From: Planctomycetota bacterium | Lineage (GTDB): Bacteria > Planctomycetota > UBA8742 > UBA2392 | DNA: 39,759 bases | Assembly (NCBI GenBank): GCA_020847415.1 | Contig: JADLBZ010000289.1 | Location: 1 to 39,759 of the forward strand | Direction of reading: 5' to 3' | Shown: piece after piece, positions 25,532 through 33,900 of the stretch | Layout: each line of letters starts with the position of its first letter | Position numbering within the stretch: position 1 is the first letter of the stretch | Made by a program: the position numbers and the translations under genes | Notes under the pieces: generated by a model | Database searches by the model: none | The model's input: the letters and a program-made list of their open reading frames with translations, nothing else | Told to the model about the DNA's origin: nothing

Positions 25532-26389
25532 TCAGAATGCAAGCTCTGCGGTCCCCGTACCCCTGAGCCGCTTCTGTGCCACAGCCACAGCGTCTGCACT
25601 GGTGTCCCATCCCACCGCAGAGCGGGACAGCGCCCGCGCCGCCACCAGTGCGGTGCCCGATCCGCAGCAGGGGTCCAGCACCAGGTCGCCGGGGTTGGTA
25701 AAGCACTCAATCAGCCGTGACAGCAACGCCAGCGGTTTCTGGGTGGGGTAACCGCAGGCCTCGTGCTGGTTGCCCCGCAAGGCGGCAATGTCCCAGACAT
25801 CGCGCATCGCCACCCAGGTGTAGGGGCCGCGCTCGTCATGCTCGATGGTGATGTTCGAGAAACCGTAGTGGTGGGCGAGGTAGCTTTTCTCGCGCAACAC
25901 ATGAAAGACGTAGTCGGGCCCGGCAGCGTAGACCAGGATGTTGTCGTGCTTGCGCCCCAGGTGGCGGCGGCTTCCGCCCCCGGTGCGGTAGGCCCAGATG
26001 ATCTCGTTGATGAAGCCCTTCTCGCCGAAAAGCCGGTCCAGTTCCAGGCGTGCCCAGTGGGTGGCGCGGTGGTCCAGGTGCAAGGCCAGCACGCCGTGCG
26101 GCGCCAGAAGCGGTGCCAGGCTGTTCAAGAGCGCACGCAGGAACTCAAGGTACTGGGTCAGGCCGCCCGGCCAGCGGTCATCGTAAGCCGGGCCCTGCGG
26201 CTGGTTGCGCCGCACGCGCCCCGAGAAGAACGGCGGGTCCACATAGGCCAGCCGGACCGTGCCGCGCGGGAAAGCCGGCGCCAGTTGCAGGGCGTCACCG
26301 TGTGTAACCGTGCACGTGGGCGGGCTGACGCGGGCTGGCCCGCCGGCCTGTGACGCGTTACTCTCGCCCGCGGACGGGAGGTGGGTCAT
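25532..26389 (-). CDS. DNA N6-adenine/N4-cytosine methyltransferase (beta-class order)
   Basis: The 285-residue protein has the catalytic motif IV first (DPPFFSGR, Asp51) and the SAM-binding motif I near the C-terminus (DPCCGSGTALVAAR, Asp239), the beta-class arrangement. The DPPF tetrad favours N6-adenine. TQKPLALLSRLIE just before motif I is typical of this family. No restriction enzyme or specificity gene is adjacent, so it may be an orphan modification enzyme. The best start is ATG at 26389; no other start codon lies in frame before motif IV. A run of G lies about 10 bases upstream. Its start codon overlaps that of the divergent gene at 26388. Confidence 0.9.
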   Translation of the reverse strand: MTHLPSAGESNASQAGGPARVSPPTCTVTHGDALQLAPAFPRGTVRLAYVDPPFFSGRVRRNQPQGPAYDDRWPGGLTQYLEFLRALLNSLAPLLAPHGVLALHLDHRATHWARLELDRLFGEKGFINEIIWAYRTGGGSRRHLGRKHDNILVYAAGPDYVFHVLREKSYLAHHYGFSNITIEHDERGPYTWVAMRDVWDIAALRGNQHEACGYPTQKPLALLSRLIECFTNPGDLVLDPCCGSGTALVAARALSRSAVGWDTSADAVAVAQKRLRGTGTAELAF

Positions 26390-27023
26390 GCTGGTCAATC
26401 CCCCCAAAGGGCCTGCCAAGGCCGGCGTTGTCCTTGTGCCCAAACGCTTTGCCGTTGACAAGGCGGTGCTGCACAGCGCCCAGGGCATTGCAGCCACCGG
26501 CTTTGCCGTGGAAGTGGTCGAGCTTGCCCGCCAGCCGCGCACGCTGGAGAACGTGACTCTGCGCGAGATCAACGACGCCGTGCCCACCGTGCGCGACGCC
26601 GCTCGTCGCATGCGCCGCGCGCTGAACGGCAAGAAGGTGGGCGGCGTGGGCGCGTGGCTGGGCGGCACGGTGTTGCTGCTGGCCTGCGATGCCGAGTTCG
26701 ACGCCTGCGCTGTGGTGTGCCCGTTTCTGCGGTTGCAGGTGGGCCAGCCCAAGGGGTTCCGGCAGCCGCTGGAGATGGTCCGCAGCGCCCGTGCCCCCAT
26801 TCTGGCGGTGTTTGGCGAACTGGACGGCGAAGTGCCCATTGAGGACGTGCGGACACTGGAGAAGGTTCTTTCGGCCAGCCCGGAAACAGATGAGAGCTAC
26901 ACCTACCCCGGCGTAGGCCACGCCTTCTTTGACAAGGAAGAGGGCAACACCGAGTACCTGGAGCCTGCCGAACGTGACTTGTGGATGCGCATGGATCGCT
27001 TCTTTGCTCACCGCATGGGGTAG
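26388..27023 (+). CDS. Dienelactone hydrolase-like protein lacking the nucleophile
   Basis: The 211-residue alpha/beta-hydrolase resembles the dienelactone hydrolase family in length and motif order. The usual nucleophile elbow G-x-C-x-G-G reads GAWLGG, with Trp90 where the catalytic Cys (or Ser) should be. The acid (Asp146 in GELDGEVP) and base (His178 in GVGHAFF) are in place. The start is ATG with GGGAGG at 26376-26381. Catalysis by the normal route seems impossible, so it is either a pseudoenzyme, perhaps ligand-binding, or uses another chemistry. It is divergent from the methyltransferase with overlapping start codons, and followed by a hairpin. Confidence 0.85.
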   Translation: MLVNPPKGPAKAGVVLVPKRFAVDKAVLHSAQGIAATGFAVEVVELARQPRTLENVTLREINDAVPTVRDAARRMRRALNGKKVGGVGAWLGGTVLLLACDAEFDACAVVCPFLRLQVGQPKGFRQPLEMVRSARAPILAVFGELDGEVPIEDVRTLEKVLSASPETDESYTYPGVGHAFFDKEEGNTEYLEPAERDLWMRMDRFFAHRMG

Positions 27024-27030
27024 TACCAGG

Positions 27031-27061
27031 CGTGGGGCGCGAATCACCCGGACGCCCCACG
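27031..27061 (+). terminator. Hairpin after the dienelactone hydrolase-like gene
   Basis: Stem cgtggggcg/cgccccacg (9 bp, perfect) with a 13-base loop, starting 8 bp after the stop. Only a weak T-rich stretch follows (catttgcgaatcttt). Confidence 0.5.
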
Positions 27062-27096
27062 GCATTTGCGAATCTTTCCGGATTGCCACTGGCAGT

Positions 27097-27127
27097 CTGT
27101 TCGTTGAACAGTTTACATGGACTGTTC
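27097..27127. promoter_or_regulatory. Operator-like array of three CTGTTC half-sites
   Basis: CTGTTC-GTT-GAACAG (27097-27111) is a perfect dyad. Its right half-site also pairs with a third: GAACAGT (27106-27112), 8-bp spacer, ACTGTTC (27121-27127). The array lies about 60 bp before the 117-residue gene and suggests binding by a dimeric regulator. It recalls LexA-type half-sites but does not match a known SOS box spacing. Confidence 0.5.
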
Positions 27128-27184
27128 CTGCGCTGCGGCGACTTGTGGCTGCGCGCGGGCAACGACACCGGGAGACAGGCAGTA

Positions 27185-27538
27185 ATGAGCAGCCAAACGA
27201 ATATTTTCATTGACGGCGAACACGCCGCGACCCTGAAGAACCTGCAGACGGACGCGCCCTGGCACTTCGGCACCCTGTTGCCCGGCGCTGCTTTCCAGGA
27301 ATTGTTGAACTCGCTGGAGACCGCGCCCTGGAGCACGAACCAGGAGGGCGCCGTGGAACTGGTGGCAGGCCAGGACACCGTGGACCGCGTGAGTTGGGGC
27401 GCCGAGGTGGACAGTTCGGAGATGATTACCCGCCTCACGCTGGCGCGTTTCACGCCGGACGGTGATTGGGAGCTTGAGTTTACCTGCGAGCAGGACGCCG
27501 CCGAGAATCCCGGCGCCACCAAGGAAAGCGCGGCTTAG
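27185..27538 (+). CDS. Small protein of unknown function
   Basis: A 117-residue acidic protein starting MSSQTNIFIDGEHAAT, with no signal peptide, membrane helix or cysteine pair. The start has GGAGA at 27171-27175, nine bases upstream. The composition (Glu/Asp/Trp-rich, alternating hydrophobics) suggests a small soluble alpha/beta domain. It is flanked upstream by an array of inverted half-sites and downstream by a strong terminator, so it is a single-gene transcription unit. Family unknown to me. Confidence 0.75.
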   Translation: MSSQTNIFIDGEHAATLKNLQTDAPWHFGTLLPGAAFQELLNSLETAPWSTNQEGAVELVAGQDTVDRVSWGAEVDSSEMITRLTLARFTPDGDWELEFTCEQDAAENPGATKESAA

Positions 27539-27553
27539 GTTGCACACGCAAGC

Positions 27554-27590
27554 GGGCGGCGGCCTTCTGGCCGCCGCCCTCGTTCGTTTT
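27554..27590 (+). terminator. Rho-independent terminator of the small unknown gene
   Basis: Perfect 11-bp stem gggcggcggcc/ggccgccgccc with loop TTCT, then tcgttcgtttt. It begins 15 bp after the stop. Confidence 0.88.
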
Positions 27591-27653
27591 GCCGGTACCG
27601 CGCCAGTGACCATGCCTGTTGAAGTTGTGGGTCAATGCCACGCTTGCGGCCGT

Positions 27654-27719
27654 TTCCGCGACAGCGAGCGATAGAAGCCCGAAGGGCGCGTGTCGCGAGC
27701 GTCCGACGCGGCCTGGCGC
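27654..27719 (+). repeat. Family A structured repeat, copy 2
   Basis: Second 66-bp copy, ungapped against copies 1 and 3. The inner hairpin is GCCC-GAA-GGGC; the outer CCGCGAC faces GACGCGG (one change from perfect). It lies 115 bp after the small unknown gene and before the prmC 3' end. About 40 bp on either side lie imperfect inverted flanks, catgcctgttgaag (27611-27624) facing the inverse of cttcaacgatcatg (27747-27760), which could mark the ends of a larger unit. Confidence 0.82.
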
Positions 27720-27776
27720 TTCGGCGGAGCGAATCAGGCGCACGGGCTTCAACGATCATGGCCCAGCAGGGCTTGT

Positions 27777-28631
27777 TCAATGGCTGGTCCAGCGCGCCGC
27801 CAGAACGCGCTCCATGCCGCTCAGGTCGCGGTGCAGGTCAGCCTCATAGCCCAACAGGGCGGCGGTCTTTGCCAGGGCCGGGCCCTGGTCCGCGCCGAAC
27901 TCCATCAACAGCCACGCACCCGGCGCCAGCACCGCCCGTGCCTGCTGCAGCACGGTACGGCCGGCCTGCAGGCCGTGCTCGCCTGAGAACAGCGCAGTAC
28001 GGGGTTCATGGGTGCTGACCTCAGGGGGCAGGTCGGCTTCAGCCGCCGGGTCAATGTAGGGGGGGTTGCAGACCAGCAGCGCCAGCCCGGCACCCGGCCG
28101 GACCGGCGCCAGCAGGTTGCCCCGGCAGCAGCGCACGCGTGCCTGCACGCCGTGGCGCCGCGCGTTGTCGGCTGCCACCCGCACCGGCACGGGCTCCAGG
28201 TCCAGGGCCAGCACGTGCAGGGCCGGAAACTCCAGCGCCAGCGTGACCGCCAGACAGCCGGAACCGGTGCCCACGTCGGCGGCCCATCCCGCCTGCCCCG
28301 GTGGTAGCAGCCGCTTGGCCAGCTCGATGATGGTCTCGGTCTCCGGGCGCGGCACCAGCACGCCCGGGCGCACGGAGAAGGTGCGGCTGAAGAACTCGCG
28401 CTCGCCCAAGATGTAAGCCAGGGGCTCACGGCGCAGGCGCCGCCGAGCCAGTTCGTGCAGGGCTGCCGCATGGGCTGGCGCAAGGGGCTCCTGCGTCAGG
28501 GCCAGCAGGCGCCCGCGGTCCACCTCCAGCACTCGTGCCAGCAGCAGCTCGGCGGTCAGGCGTGGGCTGTCCACGCCCGCGCCGACGAAGGCAGCGCGCC
28601 AGTGTTCGATACTCTCGCGTATGGTGGCCAC
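27777..28631 (-). CDS. prmC: Peptide chain release factor N5-glutamine methyltransferase PrmC
   Basis: PrmC methylates the GGQ glutamine of release factors RF1 and RF2 using S-adenosylmethionine. The sequence shows an N-terminal helical substrate-binding domain (TIRESIEHWRAAF, then SPRLTAELLLA), the PRPETE motif, SAM-binding VGTGSGCLAVTLA and the catalytic NPPY of N-methyltransferases. GTG at 28631 gives 284 residues and a family-typical start just before TIRES. A second GTG at 28670 would add 13 residues; neither has a clear ribosome site. It follows the MarR gene on the same strand and may share its transcript. Confidence 0.93.
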   Translation of the reverse strand: MATIRESIEHWRAAFVGAGVDSPRLTAELLLARVLEVDRGRLLALTQEPLAPAHAAALHELARRRLRREPLAYILGEREFFSRTFSVRPGVLVPRPETETIIELAKRLLPPGQAGWAADVGTGSGCLAVTLALEFPALHVLALDLEPVPVRVAADNARRHGVQARVRCCRGNLLAPVRPGAGLALLVCNPPYIDPAAEADLPPEVSTHEPRTALFSGEHGLQAGRTVLQQARAVLAPGAWLLMEFGADQGPALAKTAALLGYEADLHRDLSGMERVLAARWTSH

Positions 28632-28677
28632 GGGCAGAGTGTGGCATGGGCAACCAGCCGTGGCGAGCACGGGGCGT

Positions 28678-29136
28678 TCAGCGGCTGGCCGGCTTGCGCT
28701 CGTTCATCCAGTGGAAGACGGTCTCCATGGCCTTGACCACCTGGCCTGCCTCGCGTTCGCTGGCGTGCTCCAGGGCCAAGGCCACGCGGGTGGGGCCGAT
28801 GGGCTCGACGCTTTCCAGCACCTTCAAGGCCTTGGCAGTAAGGCGCAGCTCGCGTTTGCGCTTGTCCGCGGTGCTGGGTTCACGGGTGATGAAGCCATGG
28901 GCCTGCAGCCGGTTCAGCATCTGCGTGATGGCCGGCTGAGCCTTGCCCAGCAGCTCGGTGAGGCTGGACGTGGTGACGTCACGGGAGCGCTCCAGGGCGC
29001 GCAACAGGCCGTATTGCTTGGCTGTCAGGCCGTGGTGTGCCTCCAGGTCGCGGGACCAGGCCTCGTGGGCGTGTTCGTTGGCCCAGTAGAGGCGAAGGAA
29101 CTCGCGGACGTACTCCAGTGCGGTCTTGGTGTCCAT
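28678..29136 (-). CDS. MarR family transcriptional regulator
   Basis: The 152-residue protein has the winged-helix MarR layout: an N-terminal dimerisation helix, then QYGLLRALE, a recognition segment TSSLTELLGKAQPAITQMLNRLQAHGFI and the wing TADKRKRELRLT with the conserved R-K/R-x-LT ending, then C-terminal helices. ATG at 29136 is the family-typical start; the frame extends 27 codons upstream, into what looks like promoter. It is divergent from the O-methyltransferase, and a 14-bp palindrome in the gap is a likely operator for self-control and perhaps control of that gene. The ligand is unknown. Confidence 0.9.
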   Translation of the reverse strand: MDTKTALEYVREFLRLYWANEHAHEAWSRDLEAHHGLTAKQYGLLRALERSRDVTTSSLTELLGKAQPAITQMLNRLQAHGFITREPSTADKRKRELRLTAKALKVLESVEPIGPTRVALALEHASEREAGQVVKAMETVFHWMNERKPASR

Positions 29137-29190
29137 GAGAGGCCGGCGAGCATAGCCGGCCCGGCGGGGGTCGGCACGGAAGATAACGGG

Positions 29191-29225
29191 ATTATGTAGT
29201 TGGACTCCGCCGGTCAACGTTGACC
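29191..29225 (-). promoter_or_regulatory. Putative MarR operator and marR promoter
   Basis: A perfect 14-bp palindrome GGTCAACGTTGACC (29212-29225) lies in the gap between the divergent marR and O-methyltransferase genes. On the minus strand its half TTGACC can serve as -35, with CATAAT (29196-29191) as -10 after 15 bp, so a bound dimer would block marR transcription. The promoter spacing is short, hence the limited confidence. Confidence 0.5.
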
Positions 29226-29297
29226 CAAGTGGTACGGGTTGCCTCGCGTGCCTCGTCGCGCCATGATGGGCCCTAAACCAACCCCCAGGAGGGCGTC

Positions 29298-30467
29298 ATG
29301 GCGGCCCGACGCGGCAAACCGACCGGCAAGTCCGCTCGCAAGAACGGCAAGAAGAACGTGCGCCGGAGCGCGCGCCAGCCCAAAAGTCGCAAGGCCGCCA
29401 ACATCAAGCCGCGCAAGACCGCGCGCAAGCCGCGTCGCCACTCACCTCGCCAGGGCAAGCCCCCGCAGGTGCCGCCGGCCGGCGCGCTGATGCAGATGCT
29501 GACCGGCTACTGGCTCTCCAAGGCCGTTTCCACTGCCGCCCGGCTGGGCATTGCCGACAAGCTGGCCAAAGGCCCCCTGTACTACGTGGACCTGGCCGCG
29601 GCGGTCGGTGCCCACACCAAGACCCTGCACCGGTTGATGCGCGCGCTTGCTTCGGTGGGGGTGTTTGCCGAGCCCGCGCCCGGCCGCTTTGCCCTGACGC
29701 CCCTGTCGCAACTGTTGCGCGGCGATGTGCCCGGCAGCCTGCGCGACATGGCAGTCATGATCACCACCCCCAGCCACTGGTTGCCTTGGGGACGCCTGGA
29801 CGAATCCGTGGTCAAGGGCATCTCGGTGGCCGAGGATGTCTTTGGCAAGCCGCTCTGGGATTACTACCGCGAGAACCCCGAAGAAGGCGCCTGGTTCAAC
29901 GGCGCCATGAGTGCCTTCACCGCGATGACCGGCGAAGCGGTGGCAGCCGCCTATGACCTGTCCGGTTGCGAGCACATCGTGGATGTGGGCGGCGGCCACG
30001 GCTTGCTGCTGGCCACGCTTTTGCGGGCGGCGCCGGCTTCGCGCGGTGTGCTGTTCGACCTGCCCCAGACCGTGGCAGGCGCCGGGGCTTTCTTTGAGGA
30101 GGTCAGCAGCCGCGTCGATGTGGTGGGCGGCGATTTCTTCAAGGCTGTGCCCGCGGGCGGCGACTGCTACGTGCTGAAGCACATTTTGCACGACTGGGCC
30201 GACGCGCAGTGCGCGCAGATTTTGGCCAACCTCCGGCGCGCCATGGCGCCGGAGGGCCGCGTGCTGGTCATTGAGACGCTGGTGCCCGAGACGCCCGGCC
30301 CGCACCACGCCCACCTGATGGACCTGAACATGCTGGCCTTGACCCCGGGCGGCTGCGAGCGCACCGAGCGCGAATTCGCGGGCCTGTTTGCGCGTGCCGG
30401 CCTGCGCCTGCGCGAAGTGGTGCCCACCCAGAGCCCCGTCAACGTGATCGTCGCCGTGCCGGAATAG
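29298..30467 (+). CDS. O-methyltransferase with Lys/Arg-rich N-terminal extension
   Basis: The 389-residue protein is a SAM-dependent methyltransferase of the hydroxyneurosporene/acetylserotonin type. After a tail, residues about 62-170 form the winged-helix dimerisation domain and about 190-385 the Rossmann domain. Seen: SAM motif VDVGGGHG at 228-235 and HILHDWAD with likely catalytic His298. The first 55 residues are extremely basic (Lys/Arg/Ala/Ser/Pro), like a histone H1 or nucleoid-protein tail, which is unusual for this family. The start is firm: AGGAGGG lies just upstream of the ATG. The stop TAG is the first triplet of a family B repeat. Methyl acceptor unknown. Confidence 0.9.
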   Translation: MAARRGKPTGKSARKNGKKNVRRSARQPKSRKAANIKPRKTARKPRRHSPRQGKPPQVPPAGALMQMLTGYWLSKAVSTAARLGIADKLAKGPLYYVDLAAAVGAHTKTLHRLMRALASVGVFAEPAPGRFALTPLSQLLRGDVPGSLRDMAVMITTPSHWLPWGRLDESVVKGISVAEDVFGKPLWDYYRENPEEGAWFNGAMSAFTAMTGEAVAAAYDLSGCEHIVDVGGGHGLLLATLLRAAPASRGVLFDLPQTVAGAGAFFEEVSSRVDVVGGDFFKAVPAGGDCYVLKHILHDWADAQCAQILANLRRAMAPEGRVLVIETLVPETPGPHHAHLMDLNMLALTPGGCERTEREFAGLFARAGLRLREVVPTQSPVNVIVAVPE

Positions 30468-30614
30468 CAGGGCGTTGAGAAAGTCCTTCTCAACGCCCTG
30501 CCCGTCCCGCGCGACCGCACGGGCCGGCCGGCGAGCGGCTTCACGCCGCGAGTCGGGCAGTTGCTTTCTGTTGAGGAAGAGGCGCCCAAGGCGACTTCTT
30601 CAACGGCCTGCATA
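30465..30614 (+). repeat. Family B structured repeat element, copy 2
   Basis: This 150-bp element starts exactly at the TAG stop of the O-methyltransferase gene (tagcagggcgttgaga) and ends at ttcaacggcctgcatag. It is about 85% identical by eye to copy 1 when copy 1 is read on the minus strand. The 5' hairpin gcagggcgttgagaa/ttctcaacgccctgc is a perfect 15 bp with loop agtcc; the 3' arm can form a hairpin of its own or pair back to the 5' end. A GCGGC-TTCAC-GCCGC hairpin lies in the middle. There is no reading frame of note. Confidence 0.88.
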
Positions 30615-30667
30615 GCGGCCCATCCGGGATGAACGCACGGGCAGTTTCGTCCAACGATTACGGTCTT

Positions 30668-30733
30668 TTCCGCGACAGCCAGCGGCAGAAGCCCAGAGGG
30701 CTCGTGTCGCGAGCGCCCGTCGCGGCCTGACGC
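30668..30733 (+). repeat. Family A structured repeat, copy 3
   Basis: Third 66-bp copy, 54 bp after family B copy 2. The inner hairpin is GCCC-AGA-GGGC and the outer CCGCGAC/GTCGCGG is perfect. The rest of the gap to 30948 (30734-30947) has no gene or clear promoter that I can support. Confidence 0.85.
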
Positions 30734-30947
30734 AGCGGCGGGCGCGGCACACACCCCCGGTTTCACCACGAACGCGGCACAAGGGCTACGCGCGTTACCT
30801 GCCTGTGGCTGTGTCGTGTGGAAAAACCTGCGGCGCAGGCAAGGTTGCTGCGTAAGGTGTACAGGCCCCGGTTCCGGCAGAAGCACGCCATTGGCTGCGT
30901 TGCAGGTCTCGCCGTGAACCCGGGCTGCTTTGCCGCCGGAGGATGCC

Positions 30948-33900
30948 ATGAAGCGTGGCTTGGCCCTGATGCCCTTCGTGTTTGCCCTGGCCGTGGTGCC
31001 GCTGGCCCCTGTGCCGGCACCCGCCCAGCCCGCGGAAGCACCCGCCCCGGCAGTGCTGGACGCCGCAGAGCTGGCCATGTGGCAAGCCTGGTTGCGAGCG
31101 GACCTGCCGGCCAGCTACGCCGCCGCGCAATCGCTGCTGGAAAACCCGGGCCTGGAGGGCGAGCGCTTCCGTGTGGCGCTGGCGCTGCAGGGGCGCGCCG
31201 CCGACGAACTGGCCTGGAGTGAGGCCCAGTTGCGCGACCTTTCGGCACTGGTCCTGGCCCGCGAGGGGGAACCCGAGGGCGACCTGGCCCGTTGGGAGCT
31301 GATGGGCCGACTTCGCAAGCTGGGCCGGCTTGATGACATTGCCGGCCACACCCGCGCCCTGGGGCTGGTGACGAACTGCTGGGTCTGCGGCCCTTTTGCC
31401 AACGACCGCGGCCAGGGCTTTGAGGACGTGCTGCCGCCCGAGGAGGGCTTCTCGCCCGAGGGCGTCTATGAAGGCAAGGACGGCCGCCAGGTGCGCTTCC
31501 GGCGGCTGCCTGCCACGCCGCTGGACGGCACCATCAACCTGGGCGCCATGCTGCGCCCCAACGAAGAAGTGGCCGCGTTTGTGATGACGGCCTTCTTTGC
31601 GGACACGCCCTGCACCTTGACCCTGCGCGTGGCTGCGAGCGGGCCCGTGAAGATCTGGCGCCTGGGCCGAGTGGCTGTGGACGGCGAGGGCGCCGAGCTG
31701 GAAGCCGCTTCACCCCTTGGCGTGCCCGTGCTGGAGGAAGATGTTGAGCACCCGGCGGGCTTTGACCAGGCTTGCTGCGCGCTGAATCTGCGGCAGGGCT
31801 GGAACGTGCTTGTGCTGAAGGCAGGCATCGCTGAAGGCGACGGGCTGTTGCGCCTGCGCCTGCCCGGTGTGCGCCAGGCCGCCGATGACGCCGAGCTGGC
31901 CGCTGCCTTTGCGGCTGTGCGCGCCGCCCCCGAGTCGCCCGTCGTTGAAGATGTTCCCGCCAAGCCCGGTGAGTTCCATGCCGCCGCCGCCGAGCTGCTC
32001 TCACCGCGTCGCGACTCCACCAGCACCATGCCGCGCTTGTGGATGGACAACCTGCTGAACCGCCTGGGCAAAGGGCCGGCCCCGGCCGATGCTGCCGTGC
32101 TGCATTACATCGCGGCCTGGGCCAACCGGGCTTCCACTGTGGTGCTGGCGGGCAAAGAAGAAAACCGCCGGCACGAACTGCTCGAGCGTTGCCTGCAACT
32201 GGACCCCGCCGCGGCTCGCGCGGCGCTGGAGATCGCGCAGTACTACACCAACACCTTCAGCAGCCCTTCCAGCGCTGCCGAGTACGCCCGCCGGGCCGTG
32301 ACGCTGCGGCCGGGCTGGCTGGAGGCGCGGCTGTTTGCGTCGCGGGTGGTGCAGATGAAGGGCCTGACTACCGAAGTCGAGCGCGAGCTGCTGAAGCTGC
32401 AGAAGGACTTCCCCGACCACCCGGGTGTCCTCAAGTACGCGGGCTACTACGCGGGGCTGCGCGAGAACTACGCACTGAGCAACCAGCTGTTTGAGGCCGC
32501 CCTGCGCGCCGACCACACCGACGAATACGCGCGCGGGCGCCTGCTGGAGCGCGCCTGCCAGCGTGGCGACAGCGCGGCGGCCCTGCGCTTTGCCGCCCAG
32601 CAGCGCAGGCTGGACCCCTTTGACACCGGCGCCGCAAGTCTGCTGGCGGCCATGTTCCTGGCCGGCGGGCAGCATTCCCTGGCCGAGCGCGAACTGGAGG
32701 CAGCACTGCGCATTGCCCCGGAAGACGACGAGCTGCTGGCCCTGCTGGGCCGGGTGTATGCCTCCTGGGCTGCCGCCGAGAAGGGCGAGCGGGCCGCCGA
32801 GCTGCGCGGCAAGTCTCTGCAGGCGGTGCGCGATGCCCTGGCCTCCAACCCCAACCGGCAGGACCTGGAGCGCTACCTGGAGTTTGCCGACAGCGTGCGC
32901 CCGAAGTTTGAGGAGCTGTTGCAGGAGGATATCGATGCCCGCATCCGCGAGGCGCTTGCCGCGCCCGCGGGCGGCGATGACCCCTACGAGGTGGTCTATC
33001 GCGACACGATCACCGTGGTGAACGAGGACGGCACCACGGCCCAGTACCAGCAGCTTGCCCTGCGCGTGAACAACGACCTGGGCCGCGAGGCCTTGCAGAG
33101 CCATGGCGTGCCGGCAGGCGGCGACCAGCAGGGCCGCTGTGTGGGCGCGCGCCTGTGGCGTGCCGACGGCGCCGTCGAAGAAGGCCGCCGCAGCCAGTTC
33201 GAGGCCTCGTTCCCCCCGCTGGAGGTCGGCGACATCGTGCACCTGCGCTTCCGCGTTGCTGACCGCGAGCAGAGCTTCTTTGGCGAGTTCTATGGCGCGC
33301 TCGAGCCCGTGGGCGACTACGTGCCGGTGCGCGAGCAGCGCCTGGTGTGGGTTCTGCCCCCCGGTCGCGAGTTCTACGAGTACCGCACCGGCGCAGCCCC
33401 CGCCCGCGCGGAATCCACCGTGGAAGGCCGCCGCGTCTGGACCTACACGGCCCGCAATCTGGCCAAGCTGCCCGACGAGCCCCTGGCGCCGCCCATCCAT
33501 CAGCTTGCTCCCACGGTGCAGATCAGCACCTACCGCGACTGGAAGGAGTTCGGCCGCTGGTACTACAACCTCATCCGCAAGCAGATGGAGCCCACACCCG
33601 AGATGAAGGCCAAGGTCGAGGAACTGACCCGCGGCCTGAAGACCGAGCAAGAGCGTGCCCGGGCGGTCTATACGTGGGTTGTCACCCAGGTGCGTTACAA
33701 CGCGGACTGGCACTTCGGCGTGCACGGCTACAAGCCGTTCTCGGCCGGGGCAGTGTTTGCCCGCTGCATCGGCGACTGCAAGGACAAGGCCCTGCTCATC
33801 TGCACCATGCTGGGCATTGCCGGCGTGCGGGCCTACCCCGTGATTATCTCGCTGGAGCCCTTCCGCGGACAGGAGGACATCACGCTGCCCATGCCGCACC

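Noticed and set aside
19526-27023. Restriction-modification or anti-phage island built from the HNH gene and the methyltransferase
   Set aside because: The two are 5.4 kb apart with housekeeping-type genes between, no specificity subunit, and different strands. Nothing ties them together.
27645-27850. Small protein genes overlapping the family A repeats
   Set aside because: The repeats are open in several frames and give similar Arg/Ser-rich peptides, but no ribosome site or family supports translation.
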